Shown: piece after piece, positions 1-8,301 of the stretch | How positions within the stretch are numbered: the first letter of the stretch is position 1 | Layout of the letters: each line of letters opens with the position of its first letter | Assembly: GCA_934476235.1 (NCBI GenBank) | Contig: CAKSNL010000002.1 | Location: 62,001 to 126,000 of the forward strand | Direction of reading: 5' to 3' | DNA: 64,000 nucleotides | Origin: an uncultured Clostridia bacterium | GTDB lineage: Bacteria > Bacillota > Clostridia > CAKSNL01 > HGM11501 | Program-made: the position numbers and the translations under genes | Notes under the pieces: model-generated | The model's input: the letters and a program-made list of their open reading frames with translations, nothing else | The model's database searches: none | Told to the model about the DNA's origin: nothing

Positions 1-1
1 G

Positions 2-40
2 CTCGGCGCGGTAACAAAGGTTATCGAGGCTCAGATTTAA
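2..40 (+). CDS. C-terminal end of an upstream gene (partial)
   Basis: An open frame enters from the left edge and stops at a TAA at 38-40, giving a 12-residue tail ending VIEAQI. It lies just ahead of the HIT gene and its ribosome site. The tail (LGAVTKVIEAQI) resembles the end of the alanyl-tRNA synthetase DHHA1 domain, but 12 residues cannot settle identity. Confidence 0.35.
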   Translation, partial: LGAVTKVIEAQI

Positions 41-51
41 GGAGAATTTAT

Positions 52-393
52 ATGGATTGTATTTTCTGTAAGATAGCAAACGGCGAGATACCGTCAGAAT
101 ATATATATGAGGATGATTATGTGGTGTGTGTGAAGGACATTAACCCGATGGCGTCCGTTCACCTTCTTGTGATTCCGAAAAAGCACATTGCCTCGGCAAA
201 CGAGTTTAATGAGGAAAATTCGCTTTACGCGGCGAAGGTTTTTGAGGCGGTCGCGAAGATCACGAAAAAGCTCGGAATCGACAAGGGGGGCTACCGCGTT
301 ATAAATAACTGCGGCGAGAACGGCGGACAGACAGTGATGCACGTTCACTTCCACATTTTGGGCGGTAAAAAGCTCCCGATTGAAATGGCATAA
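52..393 (+). CDS. HIT family protein (HinT-like nucleotide hydrolase)
   Basis: A 113-residue protein of the histidine triad family, small cytoplasmic enzymes that hydrolyse nucleoside phosphoramidates or acyl-adenylates. The N-terminus has the family's CIFCKIANGEIPS zinc/fold motif. The active-site triad HVHFHILGG lies near residues 98-106, with the final His-x-His-x-His arrangement intact. Length and motif order match HinT-type rather than Fhit-type proteins. A GGAG ribosome site lies about 8 bases upstream of the ATG. The gene is followed directly by a bidirectional terminator, so it is the last gene of a plus-strand unit entering from the left. The substrate in this organism is unknown. 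Confidence 0.93.
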   Translation: MDCIFCKIANGEIPSEYIYEDDYVVCVKDINPMASVHLLVIPKKHIASANEFNEENSLYAAKVFEAVAKITKKLGIDKGGYRVINNCGENGGQTVMHVHFHILGGKKLPIEMA

Positions 394-433
394 AAAGAAA
401 CGGTGTACAATTTTTGTACACCGTTTCTTTTTT
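392..433. terminator. Bidirectional rho-independent terminator
   Basis: A near-perfect inverted repeat (arms built on GAAACGGTGTACAA and its complement) is flanked by A and T runs. It sits between the convergent HIT gene and acyl-ligase gene and can serve both. Confidence 0.85.
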
Positions 434-1961
434 ATATTCCGATCTCGTTTCGTTTTATCTTGCCTGTCGAGGTCTTCGGGAAGGGCTCTGTCGTTACCTT
501 GATGCGGCGGAGCTTTTTATATTCCGAAAGATTTGAATTGAGTGATTCAACGGAGCGCAGTGCTTCCTCCTCAGTCGTCGCTTCCGGGTCGTATACCGCG
601 ATTGCGGAAACCGTTTTGGAATCCGGAGAAAGATAAGCGACAGACTCGGTAATCCCGGGAAGTGAATTCATCAAAGACTCAAGCTCTTCGGGATATACGT
701 TCTTTCCGTTTTTTAATACAAGCACGTTTTTTGACCGCCCGCGGATGAAAATAAACCCGTCGGAATCTATATAGCCCAAGTCGCCGGTCTTGAGATATCC
801 GTCCTTGAACGGCTGCTCTTTTAGGTCCATGTATCCGAGCATCACGTTGGGACCCTTGACGAGGATTTCGCCGATTCCATCCTCGTTCGGCGAGTCTATC
901 TTAACGTCAACCCCCGGCATAGGCTTGCCGACAGAGCCGATACGTCTCTCATCTTCTCTCTCGGCGGCAATAACGGGCGCGGTCTCGGTCATACCGTAGC
1001 CCTGAATCAAAAGTATTCCGATATCGTCAAAAAACTGTATCGTGCTCTCGGAGAGCGGAGCGGCTCCGCTTATGACAAGGCGCAGTGCACCGATTTTTTT
1101 TCTGACCGACGAAAAGATAGGACCGCGAAGGTCGATCCCGACCTTCAAAAGGGCACGGCTGAACATGACCATTGCTGAGAACAGGCGCTTTTTTCCGCTT
1201 TTTTCAATTGCGGAATCAGCGTTCTGCTTGATTCTGTCAAGTATCAGCGGAACTCCGACAAAAACGGTCACTCCGTAGTCGGACAGAGCGTTTTTGATTC
1301 TGAGCCCCTTGGCGTACACCGAACGCATTCCGCACCCCAAAAAGAGGAGCATGGCGGTCAGCCCGAACGCATGGTAATAGGGGAGAAGCGCTAAGTTGAC
1401 ATCCTGTTCATAGAAGTTTTCACATTCCTGCATTTGGCGGATGTTTGATAAAATGTTGTTTGCGGAAAGCATGACCGCTTTCGATTTTGACGTTGTGCCC
1501 GAGGTGAACATAAGAACGCTCAGTGTGTCGGGATCGGGCTCGCAGTCCGGCATCTCGCCCGGCTTTGAAAGCGAGGAAAGGGCGCTCATCGGAATTTTTG
1601 ATGCGATGCTTACAGCATCCGCCTTTTCCTTCACCTCGTCAGAATAAATCAGCATTTCGGCTTTGCTCCTCTCGGCAATGCGGGCAAATTCAGAGTCCGG
1701 AAGCGACTGATCGACAGGGACGAGTACAGCGCCCGCGCACAGAACGCCGAGAGCCGAGAGCACCCAGCTATAGGAATTTTTCCCGGTCACCATGATGCGC
1801 TTTCCGGAGTAATCCGAAAGCCCGTTCGAAAGTGCGGAAACGCTTTCGTAAAGCTCAGGATAGCTTATATCGATGTCCGCACCCTTTTCGTTTACGGTGA
1901 AAGCAATATTATTTTTATATTCTTTGCATAATGCGGTAAAATATGATTTGATTGTGCTCAT
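432..1961 (-). CDS. AMP-dependent acyl-CoA synthetase/ligase (FadD-like)
   Basis: A 509-residue member of the ANL adenylate-forming superfamily, which activates a carboxylate to an acyl-adenylate and usually then to the CoA thioester. Visible motifs in order are the phosphate-binding loop FTSGTTSKSK near residue 152, the adenine-site GYGMTETAP, the YLKTGDLGYID hinge/ATP motif, and the C-terminal KTSTGKIKRNE catalytic-lysine motif. It is shorter than typical long-chain acyl-CoA ligases but has both domains. No membrane segment is evident. The ATG has an AAGGAGTG ribosome site. It is a single-gene unit with its own promoter. The acid substrate cannot be deduced. Confidence 0.85.
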   Translation of the reverse strand: MSTIKSYFTALCKEYKNNIAFTVNEKGADIDISYPELYESVSALSNGLSDYSGKRIMVTGKNSYSWVLSALGVLCAGAVLVPVDQSLPDSEFARIAERSKAEMLIYSDEVKEKADAVSIASKIPMSALSSLSKPGEMPDCEPDPDTLSVLMFTSGTTSKSKAVMLSANNILSNIRQMQECENFYEQDVNLALLPYYHAFGLTAMLLFLGCGMRSVYAKGLRIKNALSDYGVTVFVGVPLILDRIKQNADSAIEKSGKKRLFSAMVMFSRALLKVGIDLRGPIFSSVRKKIGALRLVISGAAPLSESTIQFFDDIGILLIQGYGMTETAPVIAAEREDERRIGSVGKPMPGVDVKIDSPNEDGIGEILVKGPNVMLGYMDLKEQPFKDGYLKTGDLGYIDSDGFIFIRGRSKNVLVLKNGKNVYPEELESLMNSLPGITESVAYLSPDSKTVSAIAVYDPEATTEEEALRSVESLNSNLSEYKKLRRIKVTTEPFPKTSTGKIKRNEIGI

Positions 1962-2009
1962 AAAGTCACTCCTTAATTTCTGATATAATATTATCTTGTA
2001 TTTAATACT

Positions 2010-2038
2010 ATATTACACCATAAAACGTATTTTGTCAA
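2010..2038 (-). promoter_or_regulatory. Sigma-A promoter for the acyl-CoA ligase gene
   Basis: On the minus strand, TTGACA (complement of 2033-2038), a 17-base spacer and TAATAT (complement of 2010-2015) lie about 50 bases upstream of the start codon. Confidence 0.7.
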
Positions 2039-2049
2039 TAAAAATCTAT

Positions 2050-2078
2050 TTGACAAGAACTGCTTTTTAATATATAAT
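2050..2078 (+). promoter_or_regulatory. Sigma-A promoter for the DUF1836 gene
   Basis: TTGACA at 2050-2055, a 17-base spacer and TATAAT at 2073-2078 form a consensus promoter just upstream of the DUF1836 ribosome site. Confidence 0.8.
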
Positions 2079-2099
2079 TATGGAAAAGGGGGATGTGCA

Positions 2100-2651
2100 A
2101 TGCAGATAGATAAGAGGAAAATTGAGGCGGCGATCGGCAGATGGGACAATGACCATGGGGAGAACACTCTGCCCGACTGGGAGGCGCTTCCCGAAATAGA
2201 GCTTTATATGGATCAGGTCATAACGCTTTTGTCGCGCTATCTGACCGTTTTGGGCGACGGCAAGGTGATAACCCAGCCGATGATCAATAATTACGTTAAG
2301 CTCGGAATAATGCCCGCACCCGAAAAAAAGCGGTATTCGAGAGTGCACCTTGCATACCTTATTATTATCTGCTTTTTGAAGCAGACCTTAAGCATGGATA
2401 CGATAAAAAAGATAATTCCCATCGGAATCGGTCCGGACGAGGTAAAAACGGTATATTCTTCGTTTGTCGAAAATCAGCATAAGGCGGTATCGTACGTTCT
2501 GGACAACGTGAAAAACGTTGCTGCTCCGATTCTGGGGCTTGACTCCGAAAAGAGAATGACAGATCTTGTGATTCAGGTAAGCGTCGCGGCAAATATATGC
2601 AAAATATTGACAGAGAATATTATTAACGACCCTGAAAAGGAAAATGAATGA
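2100..2651 (+). CDS. DUF1836 domain-containing protein (putative MerR-like regulator)
   Basis: A 183-residue protein matching the Firmicutes DUF1836 family by its pattern (Q-x-I-N-N-Y-V-K-L-G followed by a KKRYSRVHLAYLIII segment). This layout resembles the MerR-type helix-turn-helix, in which the protein recognises DNA with a helix ending in a YV-x-x-G turn. The C-terminal half is helical and may be a dimer or ligand domain. A strong ribosome site (AAAAGGGGG) precedes the ATG. Its function is undescribed. It stands alone between its own promoter and a terminator shared with lexA, so context gives no target. Confidence 0.8.
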   Translation: MQIDKRKIEAAIGRWDNDHGENTLPDWEALPEIELYMDQVITLLSRYLTVLGDGKVITQPMINNYVKLGIMPAPEKKRYSRVHLAYLIIICFLKQTLSMDTIKKIIPIGIGPDEVKTVYSSFVENQHKAVSYVLDNVKNVAAPILGLDSEKRMTDLVIQVSVAANICKILTENIINDPEKENE

Positions 2652-2687
2652 AAAAAACTCACTTCATTTCTGAAGTGAGTTTTTTTA
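2651..2687. terminator. Bidirectional terminator between DUF1836 gene and lexA
   Basis: A hairpin with ACTCACTTCA arms is bounded by A7 and T7 runs. It lies between two convergent genes. Confidence 0.88.
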
Positions 2688-3287
2688 TTACAGCTTTCTG
2701 TAGACGCCGACGACCTTTCCCAAAATGGTGACGTCCTCTGTTATGATTGGCTCCATAAAGTCGTTTTCCGGCTGGAGGCGGAAATAGCCCGACTCTTTAT
2801 AAAATGTCTTTACCGTTACCTCATCCTCAATCATGGCAACGACCATCTGCCCGTTTAATGCAACGCTCGTCTGCTCCACAATAATATAATCGCCCGAAAG
2901 TATTCCGGCGTTTATCATGGAGTCGCCTCTGACCTTCAGCATGAATACCTCGCCCTTTTTTGCAAAGTCCATCGGAAGGGGGAAGGTGCGCTCAATATCC
3001 TCCTGCGCTCTTATGGGAATACCCGCGGCAACGGTGCCGAGAACCGGAACCTCCAGAAATTCAGACTCGCCGAATGGCGTATCGTCCGACACCTTTATCG
3101 TTCTCGTTTTCGAATCCGCCTTGTCAAGCTTTCCGGCGCGGCGCAGCCTTTCGATATGACCGTGCACGGTGGAGGGCGACTTTAAGCCGACCCCGTCGCA
3201 AATCTCGCGTATCGTGGGGGAATAGCCGTTTTCGCGTGTGTATTCGGTGATGAATTCAAGTATATGAGTGCTTGTATCTTTTGACAT
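2688..3287 (-). CDS. lexA: LexA repressor (SOS regulator)
   Basis: A 199-residue LexA. The N-terminal winged helix-turn-helix spans about residues 1-65 (segment SPTIREICDGVGLKSPSTVHGHI). The self-cleavage site is Ala88-Gly89 in VAAGIP, with the catalytic Ser123 in GDSM and Lys160 in VTVKTF of the S24 peptidase domain. All residues needed for RecA-stimulated autocleavage are present. The ATG has an AGGAG ribosome site. The gene is divergent from a yneA-type division inhibitor, the arrangement known in Bacillus, and LexA-box-like palindromes cover its own promoter, indicating autoregulation. Confidence 0.97.
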   Translation of the reverse strand: MSKDTSTHILEFITEYTRENGYSPTIREICDGVGLKSPSTVHGHIERLRRAGKLDKADSKTRTIKVSDDTPFGESEFLEVPVLGTVAAGIPIRAQEDIERTFPLPMDFAKKGEVFMLKVRGDSMINAGILSGDYIIVEQTSVALNGQMVVAMIEDEVTVKTFYKESGYFRLQPENDFMEPIITEDVTILGKVVGVYRKL

Positions 3288-3309
3288 AATAACTGCTCCT
3301 TATAAATAA

Positions 3310-3357
3310 GAATATATGTTCTGATTATAGTATAGCACACTTTTATTTAAAATGCAA
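3310..3357 (-). promoter_or_regulatory. lexA promoter with LexA-like operators
   Basis: On the minus strand, TTGCAT (complement of 3352-3357), a 17-base spacer and TATACT (complement of 3329-3334). GAATATATGTTC at 3310-3321 lies just downstream of the -10 and CAAACATTTGTTTG at 3355-3368 overlaps the -35. Both are degenerate versions of the Gram-positive box GAAC-N4-GTTC, which suggests weak self-repression of lexA. Confidence 0.65.
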
Positions 3358-3387
3358 ACATTTGTTTGTCTTTTTTTAAAAAAATAC

Positions 3388-3441
3388 TTGACAAAGAACA
3401 TTTGTTCGTGTATTATATAAGTACAACGAGAACAAAAGTTC
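3388..3441 (+). promoter_or_regulatory. yneA promoter with two consensus LexA boxes
   Basis: TTGACA at 3388-3393, a 17-base spacer and TATTAT at 3411-3416. A perfect GAACATTTGTTC lies at 3396-3407 inside the spacer, and a second perfect GAACAAAAGTTC at 3430-3441 lies just past the expected start point. The arrangement predicts tight SOS repression of the downstream division inhibitor. Confidence 0.85.
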
Positions 3442-3461
3442 TTATTTTGGAGGTAATACTT

Positions 3462-3743
3462 ATGAGAAAAAGAAGAATCAGAATGATGAAAGTCATGATT
3501 ATTGTATTTGTGATTGTAACAACTCTTGTCAGCGTAACGGCACTTTCGAACGGCGACAGAGGAAAATATGCGAATTATACCGAGGTTTATGTTAAGCCCG
3601 GCGACACGCTCTGGGGAATCGCTGAGGAGTACTACGGCGACAGTGTAGATTTAAGAAGAGCGGTTTTTGAAATTTCCGAGTGTTCGTCTCTTGAGGGAGC
3701 GGACATTTATGTCGGTCAGAAGCTGCTTGTTCCCGAGCTTTGA
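3462..3743 (+). CDS. yneA: YneA-like SOS cell-division suppressor with LysM domain
   Basis: A 93-residue protein with a basic N-terminus, one membrane segment (about residues 9-29) and an extracellular LysM domain from about residue 40 to the end, with KPGDTLWGIAEEYYGD and the closing GQKLLVP. In Bacillus, YneA is made during the SOS response and delays septation. The ATG at 3462 is chosen because of the TTGGAGG ribosome site 6-13 bases upstream; an upstream in-frame ATG at 3366 would lie ahead of the promoter and operators. The divergent lexA and the two LexA boxes make the assignment strong. Confidence 0.88.
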   Translation: MRKRRIRMMKVMIIVFVIVTTLVSVTALSNGDRGKYANYTEVYVKPGDTLWGIAEEYYGDSVDLRRAVFEISECSSLEGADIYVGQKLLVPEL

Positions 3744-3773
3744 TCCTTGCCGCAAGGCATTTTATACTCCTTT

Positions 3774-3809
3774 TTAAGCGCCCGCAAAATAAGTTTTGCG
3801 GGCGCTTAA
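3774..3809. terminator. Strong inverted repeat after yneA
   Basis: A perfect 16-base-pair hairpin (TTAAGCGCCCGCAAAA and its complement) with a TAAG loop. No uninterrupted T run follows directly, so termination may be partial. Confidence 0.6.
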
Positions 3810-3872
3810 TTAATGACCTTTTTGCTCCTTTTGCATATTTTGTTAATGAGGCAAAAGAAGGGAGGGATAAAA

Positions 3873-4367
3873 ATGCTTATAAGTGTGCCTTATGACAGAA
3901 TAAAAGCGGTGGAATATGCAAATAAATGGGCGTATCGGAGGAACCCCGGGTTCTACGATTTTAACGGGCTCGGCGGGGACTGCACCAATTTTGCCTCGCA
4001 GTGTCTTTACGCAGGGAGCGGTGTGATGAACTATCCCTCGTGGTATTACTACGGATTAAACGACCGCTCGCCGTCGTGGACGGGTGTGGAGTTTTTATAT
4101 GACTTTTTAATAAAAAACCGCGGGGCAGGACCCCGCGGCGAAGAAACAGGCATTGAAAATGTGAAACAGGGCGACCTTGTGCAGCTGAGCTTTGCGGGTG
4201 AGAGGTATGAACATACCCCGGTCATCGTGAGTGTGGGAAGCCCCGTGAAGCCGTCCGAAATACTCGTTGCGGCGCATACGTTTGACTCAAATTGCCGCCC
4301 TCTTGACAGTTACGCGTTTAAGAAGGTGCGTTTTATTCATATTGTAAATGTCGGAAAAGACGTTTAG
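3873..4367 (+). CDS. Amidase-domain protein (Amidase_6-like, putative cell wall hydrolase)
   Basis: A 164-residue protein with the features of the Amidase_6 / CHAP-like papain fold. The N-terminal signature AVEYANKWAYRRNP is followed by the catalytic-Cys segment GGDCTNFASQCLYAGSG and a later His in ILVAAHTFDSN. Such domains cut peptidoglycan peptide links and are often spore- or wall-associated. The ATG at 3873 follows GGGAGG; an upstream in-frame ATG at 3813 lacks a ribosome site. No signal peptide is visible, which is unusual for a secreted hydrolase. It is therefore either exported by another route or active in the mother cell after lysis. No link to the SOS genes beyond proximity is seen. 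Confidence 0.75.
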   Translation: MLISVPYDRIKAVEYANKWAYRRNPGFYDFNGLGGDCTNFASQCLYAGSGVMNYPSWYYYGLNDRSPSWTGVEFLYDFLIKNRGAGPRGEETGIENVKQGDLVQLSFAGERYEHTPVIVSVGSPVKPSEILVAAHTFDSNCRPLDSYAFKKVRFIHIVNVGKDV

Positions 4368-5482
4368 ATTTTGCCGAGAACGTAGGAAAGCGCCTCATCG
4401 TATTGCTCGGACTCCCCTTCGACTGTTATGTCCGGCTCGACTCCGACCTCATTGATATAGGAGCCGTCATAGGTGTAATATTTCGCATCCGTGTATTTTA
4501 AGGCGCTGCCGTCGCCGAAAGTGATGATGGTCTGAACAAGCCCCTTACCGTATGTCGTTGTGCCGATAAGAACGCCGCGCCCGGACTGCTTTATTGCGGC
4601 GGAAAGAATCTCCGAGGCGCTTGCCGATTCGCCGTTGACAAGGACCGCGAGCGGAACGGCTGAATAGTTGTTATCCGTAATCTTATATTCCGTTGTCTTG
4701 CCTTTGGCGTTGACGGACGAAAAGAGCGGACCTTCGGGCATGAGCTCGCTTGCAATCGTAATAAGGGAGCTTACCTGACCGCCTCCGTTATTGCGCAGAT
4801 CCAGGATTATCGCGCTGATACTGCCGTTAAGCTCTCCCATAAGCTCGGAAAATTCCTTCGCGGACTCGTCGGAAAACACGCTGAGGGTAACATAGAGCAC
4901 CCCCTCGTCCGTCACAGAGTGAGCGACCGGCGGAATGTGAAATGACGAGCGCTTTATCCTGTAAACGCTCTCTTCTCCGCCGCGGCTTACGGTAAATTCC
5001 ATCTCGGTATCGTCGGATACCGCGTCCTCGGAATATCCGCGGATATAGTTAACCACGTCTCCGTAATTTTCCTCGGTTATAACGCGCCCGTCAACCGAGA
5101 CCAGTATGTCTCCCGGAAGGATGCCCGCTTTTTCGGCGGAAGAGTCCTCTGCCACATCCGTTATTAACGCGCTCCCGGAGCTATAGTCTATCGTGACGCC
5201 GAGCCCGTGGTATACTGAATTTATACTGTCATTGAAAAGGCGGAATTCCTCGGAGTTAAAGTACTCCGTGTAGGGGTCGCCGAGGCTTTCGGCATATGCC
5301 CAGGCGGCATAGTCCGTCGCCTTTTCCTTGTCAAAATCCAGGGCGTAGTGATCTTCTATTGTTTTTGAGATAGTTAAAAGCTTTGACGAGCTTAATAAAT
5401 TATACCGCCCGGCGAAAAAAGAAATGACGGCGACAGCTAAAAAGGCGGCAATAAGAGCAGCGCGTTTTTTCTCTTTATACAA
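4364..5482 (-). CDS. S41 family C-terminal processing peptidase (CtpA-like)
   Basis: A protease of about 372 residues with one N-terminal membrane anchor (about residues 8-28), a PDZ domain (about 95-180, SALITDVAEDSSAEKAGILPGD) and an S41 catalytic domain. The Ser/Lys dyad is visible in NGESASASE and, 25 residues later, in the Lys of TTYGKG. It acts outside the membrane, trimming proteins at their C-termini. A GTG three codons earlier overlaps the AGGAG ribosome site, so the TTG at 5482, eight bases after it, is the more likely start. It follows ftsE-ftsX-M23 peptidase in the same direction, a common clostridial order. Its stop overlaps the 3' end of the convergent amidase gene by a few bases. 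Confidence 0.92.
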   Translation of the reverse strand: MYKEKKRAALIAAFLAVAVISFFAGRYNLLSSSKLLTISKTIEDHYALDFDKEKATDYAAWAYAESLGDPYTEYFNSEEFRLFNDSINSVYHGLGVTIDYSSGSALITDVAEDSSAEKAGILPGDILVSVDGRVITEENYGDVVNYIRGYSEDAVSDDTEMEFTVSRGGEESVYRIKRSSFHIPPVAHSVTDEGVLYVTLSVFSDESAKEFSELMGELNGSISAIILDLRNNGGGQVSSLITIASELMPEGPLFSSVNAKGKTTEYKITDNNYSAVPLAVLVNGESASASEILSAAIKQSGRGVLIGTTTYGKGLVQTIITFGDGSALKYTDAKYYTYDGSYINEVGVEPDITVEGESEQYDEALSYVLGKI

Positions 5483-5506
5483 TAAAAACACTCCTTTATA
5501 TTTTAA

Positions 5507-5540
5507 GGGTGTAGCAAAATAATTTCATTTTGCTACACCC
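5507..5540. terminator. Hairpin between the M23 peptidase and S41 protease genes
   Basis: A perfect 14-base-pair inverted repeat (GGGTGTAGCAAAAT and complement). There is no real T run in either direction, so it may act as an RNA stabiliser or partial terminator inside the operon. Confidence 0.5.
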
Positions 5541-5546
5541 CATCAG

Positions 5547-6716
5547 TTAACTTACATAGCTTAAAGGGTCCTGTCTGGAGCCGTTTAACGATACCTCAAA
5601 GTGAAGGTGAGGTCCTGTCGATTTGCCGGTGGAGCCGACCTTCGCAATCGTCTGCCCGCGCGAAACGGTTGCTCCGGCGCTGACAAGAAGCTGGCTGCAA
5701 TGCGCGTAAAGCGTTGTGAGTCCGCCTCCGTGGGAGATAACGATGTATTTCCCGTAGGACGAGCTGTTTCCCGAAAAGAGAACGGTTCCGGAGTCCGCGG
5801 CGATAATGTCCGCACCGTAGCCTCCCGCAATGTCGATTCCGTTATGCATTTTCGTTACCCCGTCGATGGGGTGCTGGCGTGTTGCAAAACGGCTTGTAAG
5901 GCGTTTTGTTGACGGACAGGGCCACTGCATTGTGCCGGTGCCGGAAACAGAAGCTGCCGCGCTCTGAGCCGATACCTTCTGGGAGGCGACCGCCTGAGCG
6001 ATAAGATTCTGAATCCTTGCCTCCTCTGCGACCTGCTCCTCCACCTGGCGGCGGACAGTCTCTTCGCGGCTTGCGAGCTGACCTATAACGGCAGACTGCG
6101 CCTCCTGTTTGGTTTTTAAGGTTGAACGCATCTGGTCAAGGGTCTGCTTTCTCGTCACCTGGTCGGCTTTGATTTGCTCAATCTCCGCCTTCTGGGATGC
6201 AATCTGTTCGCGGACGGCTTTGCGCTCCTCTAACACGCGGTTGTCATAATCCAAAAGGTTTTTGACAATCTCGATGCCTGAGAGGAACTCGGAAAAGCTG
6301 CCCGAGGAAAAGAGTATCTCGATATAAGTCGAGGGTCCGTTTTCATACATGATGCGCGCACGGCTTTTGAAAGAATCAAACTGCCTGTCGCACTCCTCCT
6401 GGGCGGTTAAAAGCTCCGCCTCCTTCTGAGCAAGGAGAGCTTCGGTTTTATCAAGCTCCGACGCGACGGCGCTTATCTGTGCGTTTAAGTCCGCAATTTC
6501 GGAATCAATCTTCTCTTTATCCGACACCGCGGTCTTTTTCTGATTCTGAATTTCGGAAAGCTGCTGCTGGGCGGCTTTCTTTTGATTTCTCGCACTTTCC
6601 AGCTGCTGAGAGAGCGTTGCCGCGCTCACAGGGAAAGCGGAGGCGATAAACGTTATTATAAATATCAGCGCGACGAGTATGGCAATAACGGAAACCAATA
6701 GTCTGCGTTTTTTCAT
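5547..6716 (-). CDS. Coiled-coil M23 peptidase (EnvC/NlpD-like murein hydrolase)
   Basis: A 389-residue exported protein. It has an N-terminal signal/anchor (residues 1-31), a long coiled coil rich in Gln/Lys/Glu (about 33-265), and a C-terminal M23 metallopeptidase domain with the zinc ligands in MHNGIDIAGG and HLHF. The domain cuts peptidoglycan crosslinks. It lies 13 bases downstream of ftsX. In characterised bacteria FtsEX directly activates a coiled-coil hydrolase of this kind by ATP-driven movement, so it is probably the effector here. The ATG at 6716 is supported by a GGGGAGG ribosome site; a longer in-frame extension overlaps ftsX and is rejected. Confidence 0.93.
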   Translation of the reverse strand: MKKRRLLVSVIAILVALIFIITFIASAFPVSAATLSQQLESARNQKKAAQQQLSEIQNQKKTAVSDKEKIDSEIADLNAQISAVASELDKTEALLAQKEAELLTAQEECDRQFDSFKSRARIMYENGPSTYIEILFSSGSFSEFLSGIEIVKNLLDYDNRVLEERKAVREQIASQKAEIEQIKADQVTRKQTLDQMRSTLKTKQEAQSAVIGQLASREETVRRQVEEQVAEEARIQNLIAQAVASQKVSAQSAAASVSGTGTMQWPCPSTKRLTSRFATRQHPIDGVTKMHNGIDIAGGYGADIIAADSGTVLFSGNSSSYGKYIVISHGGGLTTLYAHCSQLLVSAGATVSRGQTIAKVGSTGKSTGPHLHFEVSLNGSRQDPLSYVS

Positions 6717-6729
6717 ATGTGCCTCCCCG

Positions 6730-7611
6730 TCATACCTTAAGATGGCGCGTGGTAGATATCGTGCTTGCAAATCCGCCCATGATGCATCCGAAAAGGATGA
6801 CCAGGGAAACAAGGGAAGAGGACACGGACGAGGGCGAGCAAAGCTTGATGAGCGAGAACGACTCGGTAACCGAGTTGTAAAGCGGCGTATAGCCCAAGTA
6901 CGTTACGCCGAGCGCTAAGAGCGAGCCCAAAAATCCGATGAAGATTCCCTCGATAATGAACGGCCAGCGGATGAACCAGTTGGTTGCGCCGACAAATTTC
7001 ATTATGTGTATCTCATTTGCTCTCGATGCAACGGAGAGCTTTATCGTGTTCGAAATGATGAAAAGCGAAACGACCATTAAAATGAGCATGATTATAAAGC
7101 TTGCATTCTGAACGTAGCCTGTAACTTTTATAACGCGGTCAACCGTTTCCTGGTGGTTCTTTACCTCGGCAACGCCGGGAATTTCGGCAACCCTGGCTGC
7201 GGTATCGGCGGAAAGTGTCAGGTCGGAAAGGCTTATTTTAACACTGTTTCTTAAAAAATCCTCTTCCTCCAGCCCGTCCAGCGCGGCGGAATCTCCCCCG
7301 AGCCTTTCTTTATAGTTCTGAAAAGCGTCAGCCTTGCTTTCAAACTTTGTTGAAGCGATGTTTGAAAGCTTCGCAATCTCGCCTTCGATAGCGCGGGCGG
7401 ACTCATCGGGGAGCGAGGAGTCAATATAAGCCTGAATCTCGCACTGCGATTTTACCTGGTCGCTTATATAATTTATATTCATTGTGAAAAGCAAAAATAC
7501 GCTGAAAAGGAAAAGACAGCACGCTATGGTGAGCACGGACGAAACCGTCATGAGCCTGTTATTCGCCATGCTTAAAAGCGCGGTCTTCGTGTAGTATCTT
7601 GAATTAGTCAT
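6730..7611 (-). CDS. ftsX: Cell division protein FtsX (permease-like ABC subunit)
   Basis: A 293-residue FtsX with an N-terminal cytoplasmic tail, a first membrane segment at about residues 22-43, an extracellular domain (about 45-165) and three C-terminal membrane segments. The IIMLILMVVSLFIISNTIKLSV and EIHIMKFVGATNWFIRWPF segments are typical of FtsX. It carries the mechanical signal from FtsE to a wall hydrolase rather than transporting a solute. The ATG at 7611 overlaps the ftsE stop by 8 bases, giving translational coupling, with GGAGG lying inside ftsE. The partner hydrolase is the next gene. Confidence 0.95.
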   Translation of the reverse strand: MTNSRYYTKTALLSMANNRLMTVSSVLTIACCLFLFSVFLLFTMNINYISDQVKSQCEIQAYIDSSLPDESARAIEGEIAKLSNIASTKFESKADAFQNYKERLGGDSAALDGLEEEDFLRNSVKISLSDLTLSADTAARVAEIPGVAEVKNHQETVDRVIKVTGYVQNASFIIMLILMVVSLFIISNTIKLSVASRANEIHIMKFVGATNWFIRWPFIIEGIFIGFLGSLLALGVTYLGYTPLYNSVTESFSLIKLCSPSSVSSSLVSLVILFGCIMGGFASTISTTRHLKV

Positions 7612-8290
7612 CAAGGTTATACAAGCCTCCTTCCTCGTCACGGATGAGCTTGCCCTTGTGAACGGTCAAAAGCCTTTTCGGGCGCGCGTTGACGATGTCG
7701 GCGGCATGTGTCGCCATCATAACGGTCGTCCCGCTGCGGTTAATGGATTCAAGCGTATCCATGATATCCATGGCAACGACCTTATCGAGGTTACCGGTCG
7801 GCTCGTCCGCCAAAATAACCGTCGGTCTGTTAACGAGGGCGCGGGCTATGGAAACACGCTGCTGCTCGCCGCCGGAAAGCTCGGAAATATCACACCTTGC
7901 CTTGTTGGAAAGGCGAACCTGGTCAAGCACCTCCGGCACACGCTTTCTTATAAGGCGGTTGCTTGCGCCGACAACCTGCATTGCAAACGCAACGTTGTTG
8001 TAGACAGTGGTCTTGGGCAGAAGCTTAAAGTCCTGATAGACCATTCCGAGGCTTCGCCTTAAATAAGGAATTTCCTTTCGCGAAAGCCCGGAAATCTCAA
8101 CACTGTCAACATATATCTGCCCGGAAGTCAAGTTTTCCTCGCGCATCAAAAGCTTCATTATGGAGGATTTTCCGGCGCCGCTTTTACCCGTCAGGTACAC
8201 AAACTCGCCCTTGTCGATCTTAAAGGAAAGGTCGTCAAGCGCCTTTGTACCGTTGGGGTACACGAGCGAAACATTTACGAATTCAATCAA
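7604..8290 (-). CDS. ftsE: Cell division ATP-binding protein FtsE
   Basis: A 228-residue ABC ATPase with Walker A GKSGAGKSS near residue 36, the signature LSGGEQQRVSIARAL and Walker B VILADEPTGNLD. Length and overall sequence match FtsE rather than a lipoprotein-release ATPase, and ftsX follows with an 8-base overlap. It hydrolyses ATP in the cytoplasm to drive FtsX. The start appears to be a TTG at 8290 with GAGGTG about 10 bases upstream. The PucR/CdaR-type regulator gene ends only 11 bases before it, so they are probably co-transcribed. Confidence 0.96.
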   Translation of the reverse strand: MIEFVNVSLVYPNGTKALDDLSFKIDKGEFVYLTGKSGAGKSSIMKLLMREENLTSGQIYVDSVEISGLSRKEIPYLRRSLGMVYQDFKLLPKTTVYNNVAFAMQVVGASNRLIRKRVPEVLDQVRLSNKARCDISELSGGEQQRVSIARALVNRPTVILADEPTGNLDKVVAMDIMDTLESINRSGTTVMMATHAADIVNARPKRLLTVHKGKLIRDEEGGLYNLDD

Positions 8291-8301
8291 AATTAAGCAC
8301 C

